64,000 nt of DNA from CAYUCJ01 sp049282265. Its GTDB lineage: Bacteria; Desulfobacterota; DSM-4660; Desulfatiglandales; Desulfatiglandaceae. The notes under the pieces were generated by a model, which saw only the letters and a list, made by a program, of their open reading frames with translations, did not search any database and had not been told where the DNA came from. The stretch is from assembly GCA_049282265.1 (NCBI GenBank), contig JBAPTR010000220.1:1-64000 (forward strand), given 5' to 3'. Both the position numbers and the translations under genes were made by a program. How positions within the stretch are numbered: position 1 is the stretch's first letter; each line of letters begins with the position of its first letter. Of this stretch, positions 43,689-52,982 are shown piece by piece.

Positions 43689-45314
43689 ATGATTTGCGCA
43701 ACCAATATCACCCTCGCCTACGGCAAGAGGGTTCTGTTCAAAGACGTCAATATAAAGTTCACACCGGGCAACTGTTACGGACTCATCGGCGCCAACGGCG
43801 CAGGAAAGTCCACATTTCTGAAAATTCTTGCCGGGGATATCGAACCGGATTCGGGAACCGTCTCCGTGGGATCAAGGGAGCGGATCGCGGTTTTAAGACA
43901 GGATCACTTTGCCTTTGACGAGGAAACGGTTTTAAACACCGTGATCATGGGCCATGAAAAGCTGTTCCGAATTATGACTGAGAGAGATTCTCTTTATGCG
44001 AAGCCTGATTTCTCCGAAGAGGACGGGATCAGGTCAAGTGAGCTTGAGTCCGAATTTGAGGAGATGAACGGCTATGAGGCAGAGTCTGAAGCGGCGGTTC
44101 TTTTGAAAAGTCTGGTGATTTCCGAAGAGATGCATCAGAAAAAGATGAAGGAACTCGAGGGCGGGGATAAAGTACGCGTGCTTCTTGCCCAGGCCCTGTT
44201 CGGAAACCCGGATGTCCTGCTCCTGGACGAGCCTACCAACAACCTGGACATCAAGGCTATTGCCTGGCTTGAGGAATTTCTCTACAGGTTCCGGAATACG
44301 GTCATCGTGGTATCACACGACCGTCATTTTATGAACCAGGTGTGCACCCACATTGCAGATATCGATTTTGGCAAGATCTCGGTATACGTTGGGAACTATG
44401 ATTTCTGGTATCAGGCCAGCCAGCTACATCTGAGACAGAGACAGGCGGAAAACAAGAAAACCACTGACCGGAGCAAAGAACTGAAGGCTTTTATCCAGCG
44501 CTTCAGTTCAAACGCCTCCAAATCGAAGCAGGCCACTTCCCGAAAGAAACTCCTGGAAAAACTCACCATTGAGGACATGCCGGTGTCATCAAGAAAATAC
44601 CCGTTTATCTGCTTCAAGCCGGAACGACCCTGTGGCAACGTGATTCTGGAAGTAGACGGACTCACCAAGACCATCGATGGTGAAAAGGTACTGGACAACG
44701 TGAGTTTTATGGTGAACGGCGGGGACAAGATCGCCTTTATGGGCGCAAACAGTCTGGCCAAGACCACCCTTTTTCAAATCCTGGCCGGGGAGATGAAACC
44801 GGACAGCGGTACTTTCTCCTGGGGACTTACCATTACCCACTCCTATTTTCCCAAGGAACACAGCGCCTATTTTAACAGCGACCGGAACCTTATCGAGTGG
44901 CTCCTTCAGTTCGCTCCTCCCAAAGAGGGCGAAAACTTTGCCAGGACCTTCCTGGGACGCATGCTCTTTTCCGGAGAAGAGGCCGCTAAAAACATCAGAG
45001 TGCTCTCCGGTGGGGAAAAGGTTCGCTGCATGCTCTCAAGGATGATGCTTTCCGAATCCAATGTCCTGATGCTGGATGAACCCACCAACCACCTCGACCT
45101 GGAATCGATCACGTCCTTAAATAAAAGCCTGCTCAATTTTCAGGAGGTGGTTCTTTTTACCTCCCATGATCATGAGTTCTTGAATACGGTGGTAAATCGA
45201 ATTATCGAGATCACTCCCGGCGGCGTTATCGATCGGCTCATGACTTTCGATGAGTATATTGAAAGCAGGGAAGTTGAGGAAACCCGTGAAGCCATGGTCC
45301 GGAAGGCCGCTTAA
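43689..45314 (+). CDS. ABC-F family ATPase (YbiT-like)
   Basis: A 541-residue protein of two ABC domains and no membrane segment. Domain 1: Walker A GANGAGKSTFLKI, signature LEGGDKVRVLLAQA, Walker B LLLDEPTNNLD. Domain 2: signature LSGGEKVRCML and LMLDEPTNHLD, but its Walker A reads GANSLAKTT, lacking the second Gly of GxGK. The inter-domain linker is long and basic. ABC-F proteins act on the ribosome in translation or antibiotic resistance. The upstream leader and terminator suggest that expression may respond to translation stress. Confidence 0.87.
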   Translation: MICATNITLAYGKRVLFKDVNIKFTPGNCYGLIGANGAGKSTFLKILAGDIEPDSGTVSVGSRERIAVLRQDHFAFDEETVLNTVIMGHEKLFRIMTERDSLYAKPDFSEEDGIRSSELESEFEEMNGYEAESEAAVLLKSLVISEEMHQKKMKELEGGDKVRVLLAQALFGNPDVLLLDEPTNNLDIKAIAWLEEFLYRFRNTVIVVSHDRHFMNQVCTHIADIDFGKISVYVGNYDFWYQASQLHLRQRQAENKKTTDRSKELKAFIQRFSSNASKSKQATSRKKLLEKLTIEDMPVSSRKYPFICFKPERPCGNVILEVDGLTKTIDGEKVLDNVSFMVNGGDKIAFMGANSLAKTTLFQILAGEMKPDSGTFSWGLTITHSYFPKEHSAYFNSDRNLIEWLLQFAPPKEGENFARTFLGRMLFSGEEAAKNIRVLSGGEKVRCMLSRMMLSESNVLMLDEPTNHLDLESITSLNKSLLNFQEVVLFTSHDHEFLNTVVNRIIEITPGGVIDRLMTFDEYIESREVEETREAMVRKAA

Positions 45315-45407
45315 ACAAATTGGGATATAACGTCCGTAAATACTAAAATAGCATTAGCAAGAAGTATGGTTATTTAGCTATTTAAGGTCGCACTTTCCTT
45401 AAAAGGG

Positions 45408-45599
45408 GTGAGGAGGCTGGGACCCAACGGCGCCATGGCCTTCTACAACACCCTGCCACTCTACGCCGCAGTGGTTGCATTGTCGGCCCTGGGTGAGATA
45501 CCGGGTATGAGTCAATGGGTGGGTGGTGTGCTGGTGGCGGGGGGATGCCTGCTTGCCACACGGGGGCCTGACTTGGCTACTACCCCCCATTCCAAATGA
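45408..45599 (+). pseudogene. C-terminal remnant of an EamA/DMT transporter
   Basis: Sixty-three codons whose product (GPNGAMAFYNTLPLYAAVVA, then GGVLVAGGCLLATR) is the last two membrane helices of a DMT-family exporter. No N-terminal part is found upstream; the gap to 45315 is AT-rich and non-coding. A truncated gene left by a rearrangement. Confidence 0.6.
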
Positions 45600-45793
45600 C
45601 CTCCCGGACCCTGCGGAAGGCCCCCGGTTTCAAAACTGCACATTCTATCAACAATTAGCAGAGGCCATGGGCGTGAGCCCGTGGGTATGTGCGGGGAATG
45701 CCGTGTTTTCATGAACAGTATGCCTTTTGATATGATAACCTCCTTTTCGCCCGAGAAGAAGCGTTCACGAAACGCCAGCGCTCCGAACCTCGT
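45600..45793. other. Intergenic region
   Basis: No gene or clear signal seen between the EamA remnant and the end of the minus-strand catabolic operon. Confidence 0.4.
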
Positions 45794-46840
45794 TCACTCG
45801 ACCGGGATCTTGCTCCCCCGAAGTGCGGTGATATTTTTGATGTGGCGCCGATCCATCAACTCGATCAGCCGGCGGTTGATGTTTCGCGCGATATTCCAGC
45901 CCTCGTAAATAAATCCGGTGTAGAGTTCGACCGACGAAGCGCCCGCGGAAATCGCTTCGAAAGCCTCCTCACCCGTGACGATGCCGCCGGAGGCTTTGAT
46001 GGCCATGTCATTGCCCACCAGGCTATAAACGTCTTTGATGATGTCCGCCATTTGGGGAAAGAAGGGGCGGCCGGTGAGCGTGCCCCGGCCGATCGCCAGC
46101 CGTTTTTCCTTGACTCGGCTTTCGGGCGCGAACGCGACGCCCTCCATCCCGTATTTGTGAAGGGTTTTAACCAGTTCCAATCGCTTTTGACGTTCGGTTT
46201 CCGTGGTATAACCGGGAAGCTTGATAAATACCGGCTTCTTTTTCCGTTTGACAATCTCGGCCAAAAGCGGCGCGGCCCCCTCCGGGTGGAGAAATTCGCC
46301 GGCCTGACCCGGCCGGTTGGGACAAAACAGGTTGATTTCCACCGCGTCGCTGAATGGCTGGACCGCCTCGAATGTTTTCAAATACTCGTCGAACTCCTCG
46401 GCGTTGATGTTGACGATCAAGGGAACAACGGTATGCCGCCGGCGTTGCAGTTGACCGACCGCGTAATCCAGCCCCAGGCTGGGCAGCCCCATGCAACTGA
46501 AGAGCGCCTCACGCTCGGGATCGCGCACCATCCGGGGGCGAGGGTTCCCGGGCCTGACTTTATACATGACCGAACCGGAGACGATATAGCCGAACCCGTA
46601 TTTCATCAGGGAATTGGCCAAATCGCAGTCCTTGTCGAATCCGGCGCTAATGCCCACCGGGTTAGGCGCCGCGACGCCGCCCAAATCGATTTTGAGCCGT
46701 TCATCCTGGATGAACAGGTCAGGCCTGGCAAAAAGCCGGCTCAAGCCGGGACGCCTGAGCAGCGTCCTGGCCATGTTGTGAACATTTTCCGCATCCAGCT
46801 TGAACAACAATGGGCGGAATATTTGTTTGTAGACATCCAT
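45794..46840 (-). CDS. Dihydroorotate dehydrogenase-like flavoprotein with Cys catalytic base
   Basis: A 348-residue FMN TIM-barrel. The N-terminus (FRPLLFKLDAENVHNMA) and GNPRPRM segment are like class 2 DHODH, the membrane-associated quinone type. The catalytic loop, however, reads INLFCPNRPG, so Cys173 stands where class 2 has Ser; Cys is the class 1 and dihydropyrimidine dehydrogenase choice. FMN-binding KLPGYTTE, SGGIVTG and the C-terminal phosphate loop look intact. It is the last gene of a catabolic operon and probably not the biosynthetic pyrD; reduction or oxidation of a ring compound is plausible. Confidence 0.8.
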   Translation of the reverse strand: MDVYKQIFRPLLFKLDAENVHNMARTLLRRPGLSRLFARPDLFIQDERLKIDLGGVAAPNPVGISAGFDKDCDLANSLMKYGFGYIVSGSVMYKVRPGNPRPRMVRDPEREALFSCMGLPSLGLDYAVGQLQRRRHTVVPLIVNINAEEFDEYLKTFEAVQPFSDAVEINLFCPNRPGQAGEFLHPEGAAPLLAEIVKRKKKPVFIKLPGYTTETERQKRLELVKTLHKYGMEGVAFAPESRVKEKRLAIGRGTLTGRPFFPQMADIIKDVYSLVGNDMAIKASGGIVTGEEAFEAISAGASSVELYTGFIYEGWNIARNINRRLIELMDRRHIKNITALRGSKIPVE

Positions 46841-46849
46841 AGCGTCGAC

Positions 46850-47569
46850 TTACAAAGTGAACAGCTTGCCCAAACCTTCAATCTTTTCATGGATATTCAA
46901 TTTCTTTAGCGCCGACCAGAGCGAAACCTGGTTGCTGGTGATGACCGGCTTCCCGAGATCTTTTTCCAGCATATCGATGATGCCGAGGACATGAAGGCCG
47001 GTGCAACTGATGAACATGGCGTCGGCGTCGTCCGTGTCGGCCTTTCTGGCCATTCTATACATTTCCCCGGGAGCGATCTGCGGCACCAGCTTGGGGTCCG
47101 TCAGCAGCGGTCCGATGATGGATGTGACTTTGAAACCGGAACCGTCTAGAAAAGCCTTCTCCGCCTCGTTCACCTCTAAGGAATAGGGCGTGGCCACCGC
47201 CACCTTTTTGACCTTCAAGGCACCGAGCGCCTCCAGGACGCCGCTAGAAGTGGTGGTGACCTTTGTGCCCGTCAACCTGGTCAGCCTTTCGATGATTTCC
47301 TTGTCCCAACCTAGTCCGCTAATCAGACTCCCCGCCGTGCAGCCGAACACGATGGCGTCTACTTCTGCGGTGATTAAGAGGGATGCGGCCTCGTCGAGAT
47401 AAGAATTCATCTCGTCCAGCGCTCTTTTCGAAATGCCGAGAAGCGGAATCCGGGTGGTCAGAACGGCAACGCCTTCGGGACGGTATCGGTTGAATTCCGC
47501 CTCGGTCGAACTGCCCGGAGACGGCGTAATCAGTCCTATCCTTCCTCTCCAACCGTCAACATAAACCAT
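46850..47569 (-). CDS. Asp/Glu racemase superfamily enzyme (maleate isomerase / arylmalonate decarboxylase-like)
   Basis: A 239-residue protein with the two-domain fold of this family. Both active-site cysteines are present, Cys77 in FGCTAGS and Cys189 in ISCTGLH, so racemase or maleate cis-trans isomerase chemistry is possible; arylmalonate decarboxylase keeps only the second. The N-terminus RIGLITPSPGSSTEAEFNR matches the maleate isomerase/AMDase branch. It lies nine bases before the DHODH-like gene. Confidence 0.8.
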   Translation of the reverse strand: MVYVDGWRGRIGLITPSPGSSTEAEFNRYRPEGVAVLTTRIPLLGISKRALDEMNSYLDEAASLLITAEVDAIVFGCTAGSLISGLGWDKEIIERLTRLTGTKVTTTSSGVLEALGALKVKKVAVATPYSLEVNEAEKAFLDGSGFKVTSIIGPLLTDPKLVPQIAPGEMYRMARKADTDDADAMFISCTGLHVLGIIDMLEKDLGKPVITSNQVSLWSALKKLNIHEKIEGLGKLFTL

Positions 47570-47668
47570 TTAGGGCCTCCTGATTTAAATAACATCCCCG
47601 GCATGGGAGCGGAATTCGCGCTGAACGACGCCATCCTTGTCGGGGAAGCATGAATAGGATTTTATCAA

Positions 47669-48688
47669 TTACAGGGGCAACGCATCTGTGACTTTTTTGA
47701 CCGCGGCGTCGTCTATGACGCTCATACCCCCGTTCTTCAACAAGCCGATCAAGGTTTCAACCTCGGCCTTTCGGGGCTTGGGAAGCGGCGGCCGCATGTA
47801 AGGATTGGAAATGAATCCTCGCAGCCACGTGGCAGTTTTGTATTTGATGTGCAGCCGAGCGAAATCGGAATACACGTATTCTTGAAGCTCGGCCAGGCCG
47901 TTCTGCCAGATCTTGAGCGCCCCTTTCCAATCTCCGCGACGCCAGGCCAGAATGTGTTCCAGCATCGGTTCTGGAGAGTAGTTCCAGGAGCCGGTGACCG
48001 TGCCGTCAAAGGCGTCGTTGGCCATGTTTTCATGAAAATTGACACTTGGCGCGCCCAAGATAGCCACGTGATGATCGAGCCGCCTGAGGGCGCGCGAAAC
48101 AATCCGGAAACCGGTGTAATTATAAGTCATTTTCCAGCCGACAACGGTCGGGACTTCCTTGCATGTCTGGACCGCGACCTCGACTGGCAACCCTTCCCCG
48201 TACTGGACGCTCAGCGTTCCCACCGGATGGGCGATGATCGGTTTGTCTCCGATGGTCTTGGCGACCGCCTTGATCAGTTCCAGCCAAACCTCCGGATATT
48301 TCGTGGAATTCCAAGCAGTGGTTACGTCCAAGGCGCCGATCGCCGGCATGGTAAAGATGCCGTCTGCACCGGCCTTTATTGCGTCTTGGGCTTCCAGGAG
48401 CGTCGCGGCCGTCGTGGGTGAACTCACCCCCGCGAAAACCGGCACCCGGCCTTTCACTTCTTCCAGAGCAATTTTGACGTTCCGGAGCTTCTCTTCACGG
48501 CTCAGGTAAAAAACTTCACCCGCCTCGGGATTGATGATTATGCCGACGCCGGCGTCCAGGAACTTTTGCGTCAAAAAGTACTGCAGGAACGTCCGCAGTT
48601 GCGCTTCATCGACCTCTAATGAACCGTCCCTATACGGGGTAACGATCGTCACATACAAGCGGTCATATTTGGTTCCGTAATCAACCAT
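47669..48688 (-). CDS. Dihydrodipicolinate synthase superfamily lyase/aldolase
   Basis: A 339-residue class I aldolase-fold protein. The Schiff-base Lys is Lys186 in VVGWKMTYNY, and GIIINPEAGEVFYLSREEK takes the place of the usual GxxGE loop. The catalytic Tyr motif (YNxP) is replaced by AHPVG (residues 153-157), so chemistry differs from DapA. It is longer than DapA (about 290). The context points to cleavage or hydration of a 2-keto acid intermediate. Confidence 0.82.
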   Translation of the reverse strand: MVDYGTKYDRLYVTIVTPYRDGSLEVDEAQLRTFLQYFLTQKFLDAGVGIIINPEAGEVFYLSREEKLRNVKIALEEVKGRVPVFAGVSSPTTAATLLEAQDAIKAGADGIFTMPAIGALDVTTAWNSTKYPEVWLELIKAVAKTIGDKPIIAHPVGTLSVQYGEGLPVEVAVQTCKEVPTVVGWKMTYNYTGFRIVSRALRRLDHHVAILGAPSVNFHENMANDAFDGTVTGSWNYSPEPMLEHILAWRRGDWKGALKIWQNGLAELQEYVYSDFARLHIKYKTATWLRGFISNPYMRPPLPKPRKAEVETLIGLLKNGGMSVIDDAAVKKVTDALPL

Positions 48689-48796
48689 TTTTCATTTCTC
48701 CTTTTTTTTGTAACAGGCATATCACCTTGTTAAGATGGATCCCATCTTTCACAGAGACGACATGTTTGTTTGGGTTTCTCCTTGGAATATCAGTAG

Positions 48797-49771
48797 TCAC
48801 TCTTCGTTATCAGCGACCACGGGATTGACCAGCACCCCCAGTCCTTCGACTTCAATCTTGATTTGATCCCCGGGCTTCAGAAATTCGCCCTTGGCCATGC
48901 CCACGCCGGCCGGTGTTCCTGTGGCGATGACGTCTCCCGGAAACAGGGTCACGTGATGACTGAGATAGGCGATTTGTTCGTTGAACGAAAAGATCTGTTG
49001 GCCGCTGTTCGAATTTTGTTTCAACTCACCGTTCACCCAAAGCCGGATGGCCATGTCATTCGGGTCTGGAATCGCATCTGTCGGCGTTATCCAAGGCCCC
49101 ATGGGCGCGGCGGTGTCGAAACATTTCTGGCCGATCCAGTCGAACACGAAAGGCACGTCGTCCCGTTTGGTCAAATCCCGCGCCGACAGATCGTTCAGAA
49201 TTGTAAACCCGGCCACGTAATCCATCGCCCGCTCGGCTGGAATATTTTTTCCGGCCCGCCCGACCACAAGAGCAATCTCCGCTTCCCAATCGACTTTGGA
49301 CGAATAGGAGGGTAGGCGAACCGCCTCCCCCGGGCCGATAATGGTCCCCGCCACCGTCTTGAGGAAAAAGAAAGGCTGTCTGTCCTTCTTGCCCGCGGAT
49401 TTGCCGGTCATTTCCAAGAGGTGGTCCCGGTAGTTCGCCCCCGCGCAGTAAAGCACGCCGGGGTAGAGAGTCGGTGCGCGGATTTTCACCTCCGCAAGCG
49501 GGCGCCGTATTTTTTCGAAATTAGCCCGTGCGGATAAAATGGATTCCACGGCCAGGTCGATTTGCGGCCGGGCCAAATTCCAGTCGTGAAGTACGGAAAT
49601 GACCGAATCAGGTTGAAAGTCGTGTTTCCAGCCAGCAGCTTTCATTGTCATGGCTAAATCGTAGACTTGGCCATCCACCAGCAGGCCCGCCCTGGCGGAC
49701 CCATCAACGGCGTCATAGCTCAACAATTTGAAACGGGCTGAATTTTTCTTTTCCGTATCGATCTCCTCCAT
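48797..49771 (-). CDS. Fumarylacetoacetate hydrolase family protein
   Basis: A 324-residue FAH-family enzyme. Metal ligands are visible in DWEAEIALVVGR (Glu, Glu) and the downstream Asp in TILNDLSARD; YCAGANYRDHL marks the domain start. Members act on acylpyruvates, oxaloacetate or 2-hydroxy-dienoates. ATG 49771 is chosen; a longer open frame runs antiparallel through dctM and is not credible. It follows dctM by 11 bases. Confidence 0.85.
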   Translation of the reverse strand: MEEIDTEKKNSARFKLLSYDAVDGSARAGLLVDGQVYDLAMTMKAAGWKHDFQPDSVISVLHDWNLARPQIDLAVESILSARANFEKIRRPLAEVKIRAPTLYPGVLYCAGANYRDHLLEMTGKSAGKKDRQPFFFLKTVAGTIIGPGEAVRLPSYSSKVDWEAEIALVVGRAGKNIPAERAMDYVAGFTILNDLSARDLTKRDDVPFVFDWIGQKCFDTAAPMGPWITPTDAIPDPNDMAIRLWVNGELKQNSNSGQQIFSFNEQIAYLSHHVTLFPGDVIATGTPAGVGMAKGEFLKPGDQIKIEVEGLGVLVNPVVADNEE

Positions 49772-49782
49772 CGTCGTCCCGG

Positions 49783-51093
49783 CTACATCGCGGAAGGCAG
49801 CCAGAGCACCACCGGCGGATAGACAAGCATAATCGCCATAATGAGGACCTGAAGCCCTACAAACGCCGCACCGGCTTTGTAAATTTCCAACATGCTCGCA
49901 CCCTCCCCCACGACGCCTTTCATGATAAACAGGCACATTCCGAACGGCGGGGTGATCATGGCCATTTCGATGTTCAGGAGCATGATGGCCGCAAACCAGA
50001 CGTCGCTTAACCCCAGACTCCGAATGACCGGCATGAAGATGGGCAGGGTTATCAACATGATGCCCACCGGGTCCATGAAACAGCCCATGATCAGGATCAC
50101 CACCTGCATCAGCATCACGATCATGATCGGCGGGAGGTTTAGTTGCGTCGAGTATTCGATCAAACCCTGGGTCGCCCCGCTGAAAGCGAGTATCTGGCTG
50201 TAAACCTGCGAGCCGGCGATGATCATGAAAACCATGCCGGTTATTTTCAAGGTGTCCCTCAAAGATTCCCTGAGCACGGTCCATTTGAATCGGCCGTAAT
50301 AAACCAGCAATATCAGCATGCCGACCACCCCGCTGGCCGCCGACTCGGACGGACTGGCCACCCCGAAAAAGATCAGGCCGATCACCAGAAAAATGATGAT
50401 GCCGGTGGGCAACACGTATCGGAGGAACTCCACCACTTTCACGAGAAAAGGCGTGGGTGCGACGTCGTACGATGGCGCCATCGAGGGATTGATGAGACAG
50501 GCAATAATGATGAATGCGCAGTAAAACAGGCCCATAAGCACGCCAGGCACGATGATGGCCACCAGAATGCTGCCGATGGAGATTTCGCCGATCGCCCCCA
50601 ATATGATGGCCAAGGAACTGGGCGGAATCATGATGGCCAGGCCGCCGCTACCGAGGATGGGCCCGATGGTCATGAAATTCGAATAGCCTCTTTTTTTCAT
50701 TTCTGGAACCAAGACGGATCCCAGGGTGGCGGTGCTGGCCATGCTGGCCCCGGTAAGGGTGGCCAGCAGCGTCCCGGACAGGACCGAGAGCAAACCCAGC
50801 CGTCCGGGCACCTTGCCCAGCCATTTGTTCAGGACATCGATCACTTTCATGCCGATGCCGGATTGGACCATCAGATCTCCCATGAGAATGAATAATGGAA
50901 TGGGGAGCAAGGTAAACGTTGTCATCGTCGACGTGATGCTCAGAATCACCTGCTCGAGACCGACCAGTCCCCCTAAAAGCGCATAGGCTCCGATCAGCAC
51001 CACGGTGAGGAATGCAAAGGCGATGGGTATCCCCGTGGCCATCATGAAAAGCATGCCGCCGAAAATAAGAATAAGTGGTAGTTCCCAACTCAT
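49783..51093 (-). CDS. dctM: TRAP transporter large permease DctM
   Basis: A 436-residue permease with about twelve hydrophobic segments. GSGGLAIMIPPSSLAIILGAI (conserved in TRAP-T large subunits) and the C-terminal DPVGIMLITLPIFMPVI segment are present. It pumps an organic acid with the small subunit DctQ and the binding protein DctP upstream. The transporter presumably supplies the substrate for the enzymes that follow on the same strand. Confidence 0.93.
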   Translation of the reverse strand: MSWELPLILIFGGMLFMMATGIPIAFAFLTVVLIGAYALLGGLVGLEQVILSITSTMTTFTLLPIPLFILMGDLMVQSGIGMKVIDVLNKWLGKVPGRLGLLSVLSGTLLATLTGASMASTATLGSVLVPEMKKRGYSNFMTIGPILGSGGLAIMIPPSSLAIILGAIGEISIGSILVAIIVPGVLMGLFYCAFIIIACLINPSMAPSYDVAPTPFLVKVVEFLRYVLPTGIIIFLVIGLIFFGVASPSESAASGVVGMLILLVYYGRFKWTVLRESLRDTLKITGMVFMIIAGSQVYSQILAFSGATQGLIEYSTQLNLPPIMIVMLMQVVILIMGCFMDPVGIMLITLPIFMPVIRSLGLSDVWFAAIMLLNIEMAMITPPFGMCLFIMKGVVGEGASMLEIYKAGAAFVGLQVLIMAIMLVYPPVVLWLPSAM

Positions 51094-51111
51094 GTCAGAT
51101 CACCGTGCGTC

Positions 51112-51672
51112 TCAATGTTTAGGGGAGGGTGCGAGATGGTTTTGCCCTTCGGGAAGATTCACAAGCTTGATGTACCCATAAGCTTTACGGGAAAATTCTA
51201 TGATGAGCATTAGACTCCCGAGAAAAATAATGATCGTCAAAATCCACTTGGGAATTTCCAGGATTGTATAAGTAAAGGCCTTCGACAGGTATTGATCGTA
51301 CGTCACCTTGGCGGCGAAAACGGCCAGAACCAGGCAAATCAGCGCACATATGATTGATGTGATGGTATTGACGACCTTCTGTACTTTGGGGGGGAACAGA
51401 TTTATAATAATGTCCATTTTGACATGAGAGTCCTTTTTCAGGACCCAGGCGCCAAGCAGAAAAGGGAGATAGAGCAGACTGAACTCGGCAATTTCCGTCA
51501 CCCAGGGGAGGGGATAACTGAAGAAATACCGTGTGGCGATTCCCGCAGCTACGCTCAAAGCGGCAAAACTTAGCAAGATGCCGGCGAAGATCACAAATAA
51601 ATTCATGATGCCGTTGTAGACAGCCACTATCCTTTGAGCAAACGTGGATGATTTTTTCATGTCTCGAAACAT
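51112..51672 (-). CDS. dctQ: TRAP transporter small permease DctQ
   Basis: A 186-residue protein with four membrane segments (about residues 20-42, 55-75, 94-114 and 136-156). WVTEIAEFSLLYLPFLLGAWVLKKDSHVKMD (residues about 57-87) is the conserved DctQ signature. It lies 18 bases upstream of dctM and 120 bases after dctP. Confidence 0.92.
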   Translation of the reverse strand: MFRDMKKSSTFAQRIVAVYNGIMNLFVIFAGILLSFAALSVAAGIATRYFFSYPLPWVTEIAEFSLLYLPFLLGAWVLKKDSHVKMDIIINLFPPKVQKVVNTITSIICALICLVLAVFAAKVTYDQYLSKAFTYTILEIPKWILTIIIFLGSLMLIIEFSRKAYGYIKLVNLPEGQNHLAPSPKH

Positions 51673-51791
51673 TCAGGCTCAGGAATGTTGAAATACAAAA
51701 GCAAATCGGGGCTTCTGCCAGGTTTTCAGGAATTGCCCCGCGCGATCGTTCTGGAGAGGCCGATGCGATTCGCGCGGGACCATCCGCTTAG

Positions 51792-52799
51792 TTACTGCTT
51801 TCTGAGAAACTTTTCCAACTGATCCGTTACCTCGGGAAACCGGTCATGCTGATATTTCCAGCCGGCATCGTAAGTCGTCTTCATCAACCATTCGCCGTCC
51901 TTGGGGTTCTTGAACTTGTAGAATTCGATGCCCATATCCTTCATTTTTTTCTCGGCGCCCTCAACGCGCCTGGCGGCCGCGTCCATTCTGGCCGCGTAAA
52001 ATTCACCCATGGTGTCGTACATAAGTTTTTTCAGGTCATCCGGAAGCTTGTTCCAGGACTTCAAGTTCATGAGCGCTGTGGCCGTACCTTGGTAAAATTG
52101 GTAGTCCAGAACGTATTTGGTAACTTCCTGGCAGCCTAGGGCGACCCAGGTGGTAATGGGACAACCGGGAATGCCGTCCACCATTTTGCGCTCCATGGCC
52201 GTAAAGTAATCGGATATTTTTACCGGGGTGATGGTAGCGCCCCATGCCTTGGCCGCCGCTCGAGCGGCTGTGGCGACGCCAAGCATCATCTTTTTGAAAT
52301 CTTCGGGTTTCTCCACCTTTTTGTTCAGGAAAATATAAAAGAAATTATTCTTGGTGGGGGCTGAGCGACCCAGCCAATAGAGGCCGTGATCCGCATGAAG
52401 CTTTTCGACATAGTCCATGAAGGCTTTGTTGGCCCGTTCCTCCTGGGGCGTGTAGTCACTCAGCATTAACGCACCGACGCCAGGCACGACAGACTCATAC
52501 CAACCCACCGTGGTGCTGCACATGTCTATGATGCCCTTCTGCGTGGCGTTACCCAGATCCGTGGGGGGGATCGCTTCCGGCCCGCCACGATAGATGATCT
52601 TCAGTTTGCCCTTGGCGCGCTCGTTTACCTTGTCCACAAACAGGGTCTGAAAATCCTTGGTTTCGGGTATGTTCTTGGGTAAAAATGAAGCCCAGTACAA
52701 CTTGATCTCCTTAGCTGAGGCGGTTCCGCTTAGAGGAAGGAACAACAGACCCATTAAGACTATGGATACGACCACACAAACATAACTCATTTTTTTCAT
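51792..52799 (-). CDS. dctP: TRAP transporter substrate-binding protein DctP
   Basis: A 335-residue periplasmic binding protein with a signal peptide (residues 1-29, ending TASA). The family segment with an Arg that binds carboxylates lies near GVATAARAAAKAWG. The upstream AGGAGG site is good. Substrate is probably a carboxylate, possibly an aromatic or dicarboxylic acid; specificity is not readable. The dctPQM order and the preceding IclR gene are typical of catabolic uptake loci. Confidence 0.9.
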   Translation of the reverse strand: MKKMSYVCVVVSIVLMGLLFLPLSGTASAKEIKLYWASFLPKNIPETKDFQTLFVDKVNERAKGKLKIIYRGGPEAIPPTDLGNATQKGIIDMCSTTVGWYESVVPGVGALMLSDYTPQEERANKAFMDYVEKLHADHGLYWLGRSAPTKNNFFYIFLNKKVEKPEDFKKMMLGVATAARAAAKAWGATITPVKISDYFTAMERKMVDGIPGCPITTWVALGCQEVTKYVLDYQFYQGTATALMNLKSWNKLPDDLKKLMYDTMGEFYAARMDAAARRVEGAEKKMKDMGIEFYKFKNPKDGEWLMKTTYDAGWKYQHDRFPEVTDQLEKFLRKQ

Positions 52800-52982
52800 C
52801 TCAAAACCTCCTGTTTTTTGTTAGGTGCCCTATTATCGGCCGTTTCAACCTCAATAACAGGCCCATGTCCCGTTCCGAGTCGGCAGGTCGTCTCTTGTAT
52901 TCCAAACGCGACATACAGGCCATTTTCCGAATCCTTAAGTCTTCATCCTCTAACCGTTAAGGAGCAGACGGTGTAAGCGGTC

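Noticed and set aside
49772..50284. N-terminal extension of the FAH-family gene
   Set aside because: The extension would lie wholly within dctM on the same strand but in another frame and reads as His/Gly/Arg-rich noise; homology starts after ATG 49771.
52933..52965. CCTTAA...TTAAGG inverted repeat before dctP as an operator
   Set aside because: Only six bases per arm with a spacer of about 18 and no resemblance to the palindrome at the iclR promoter; too weak to list.
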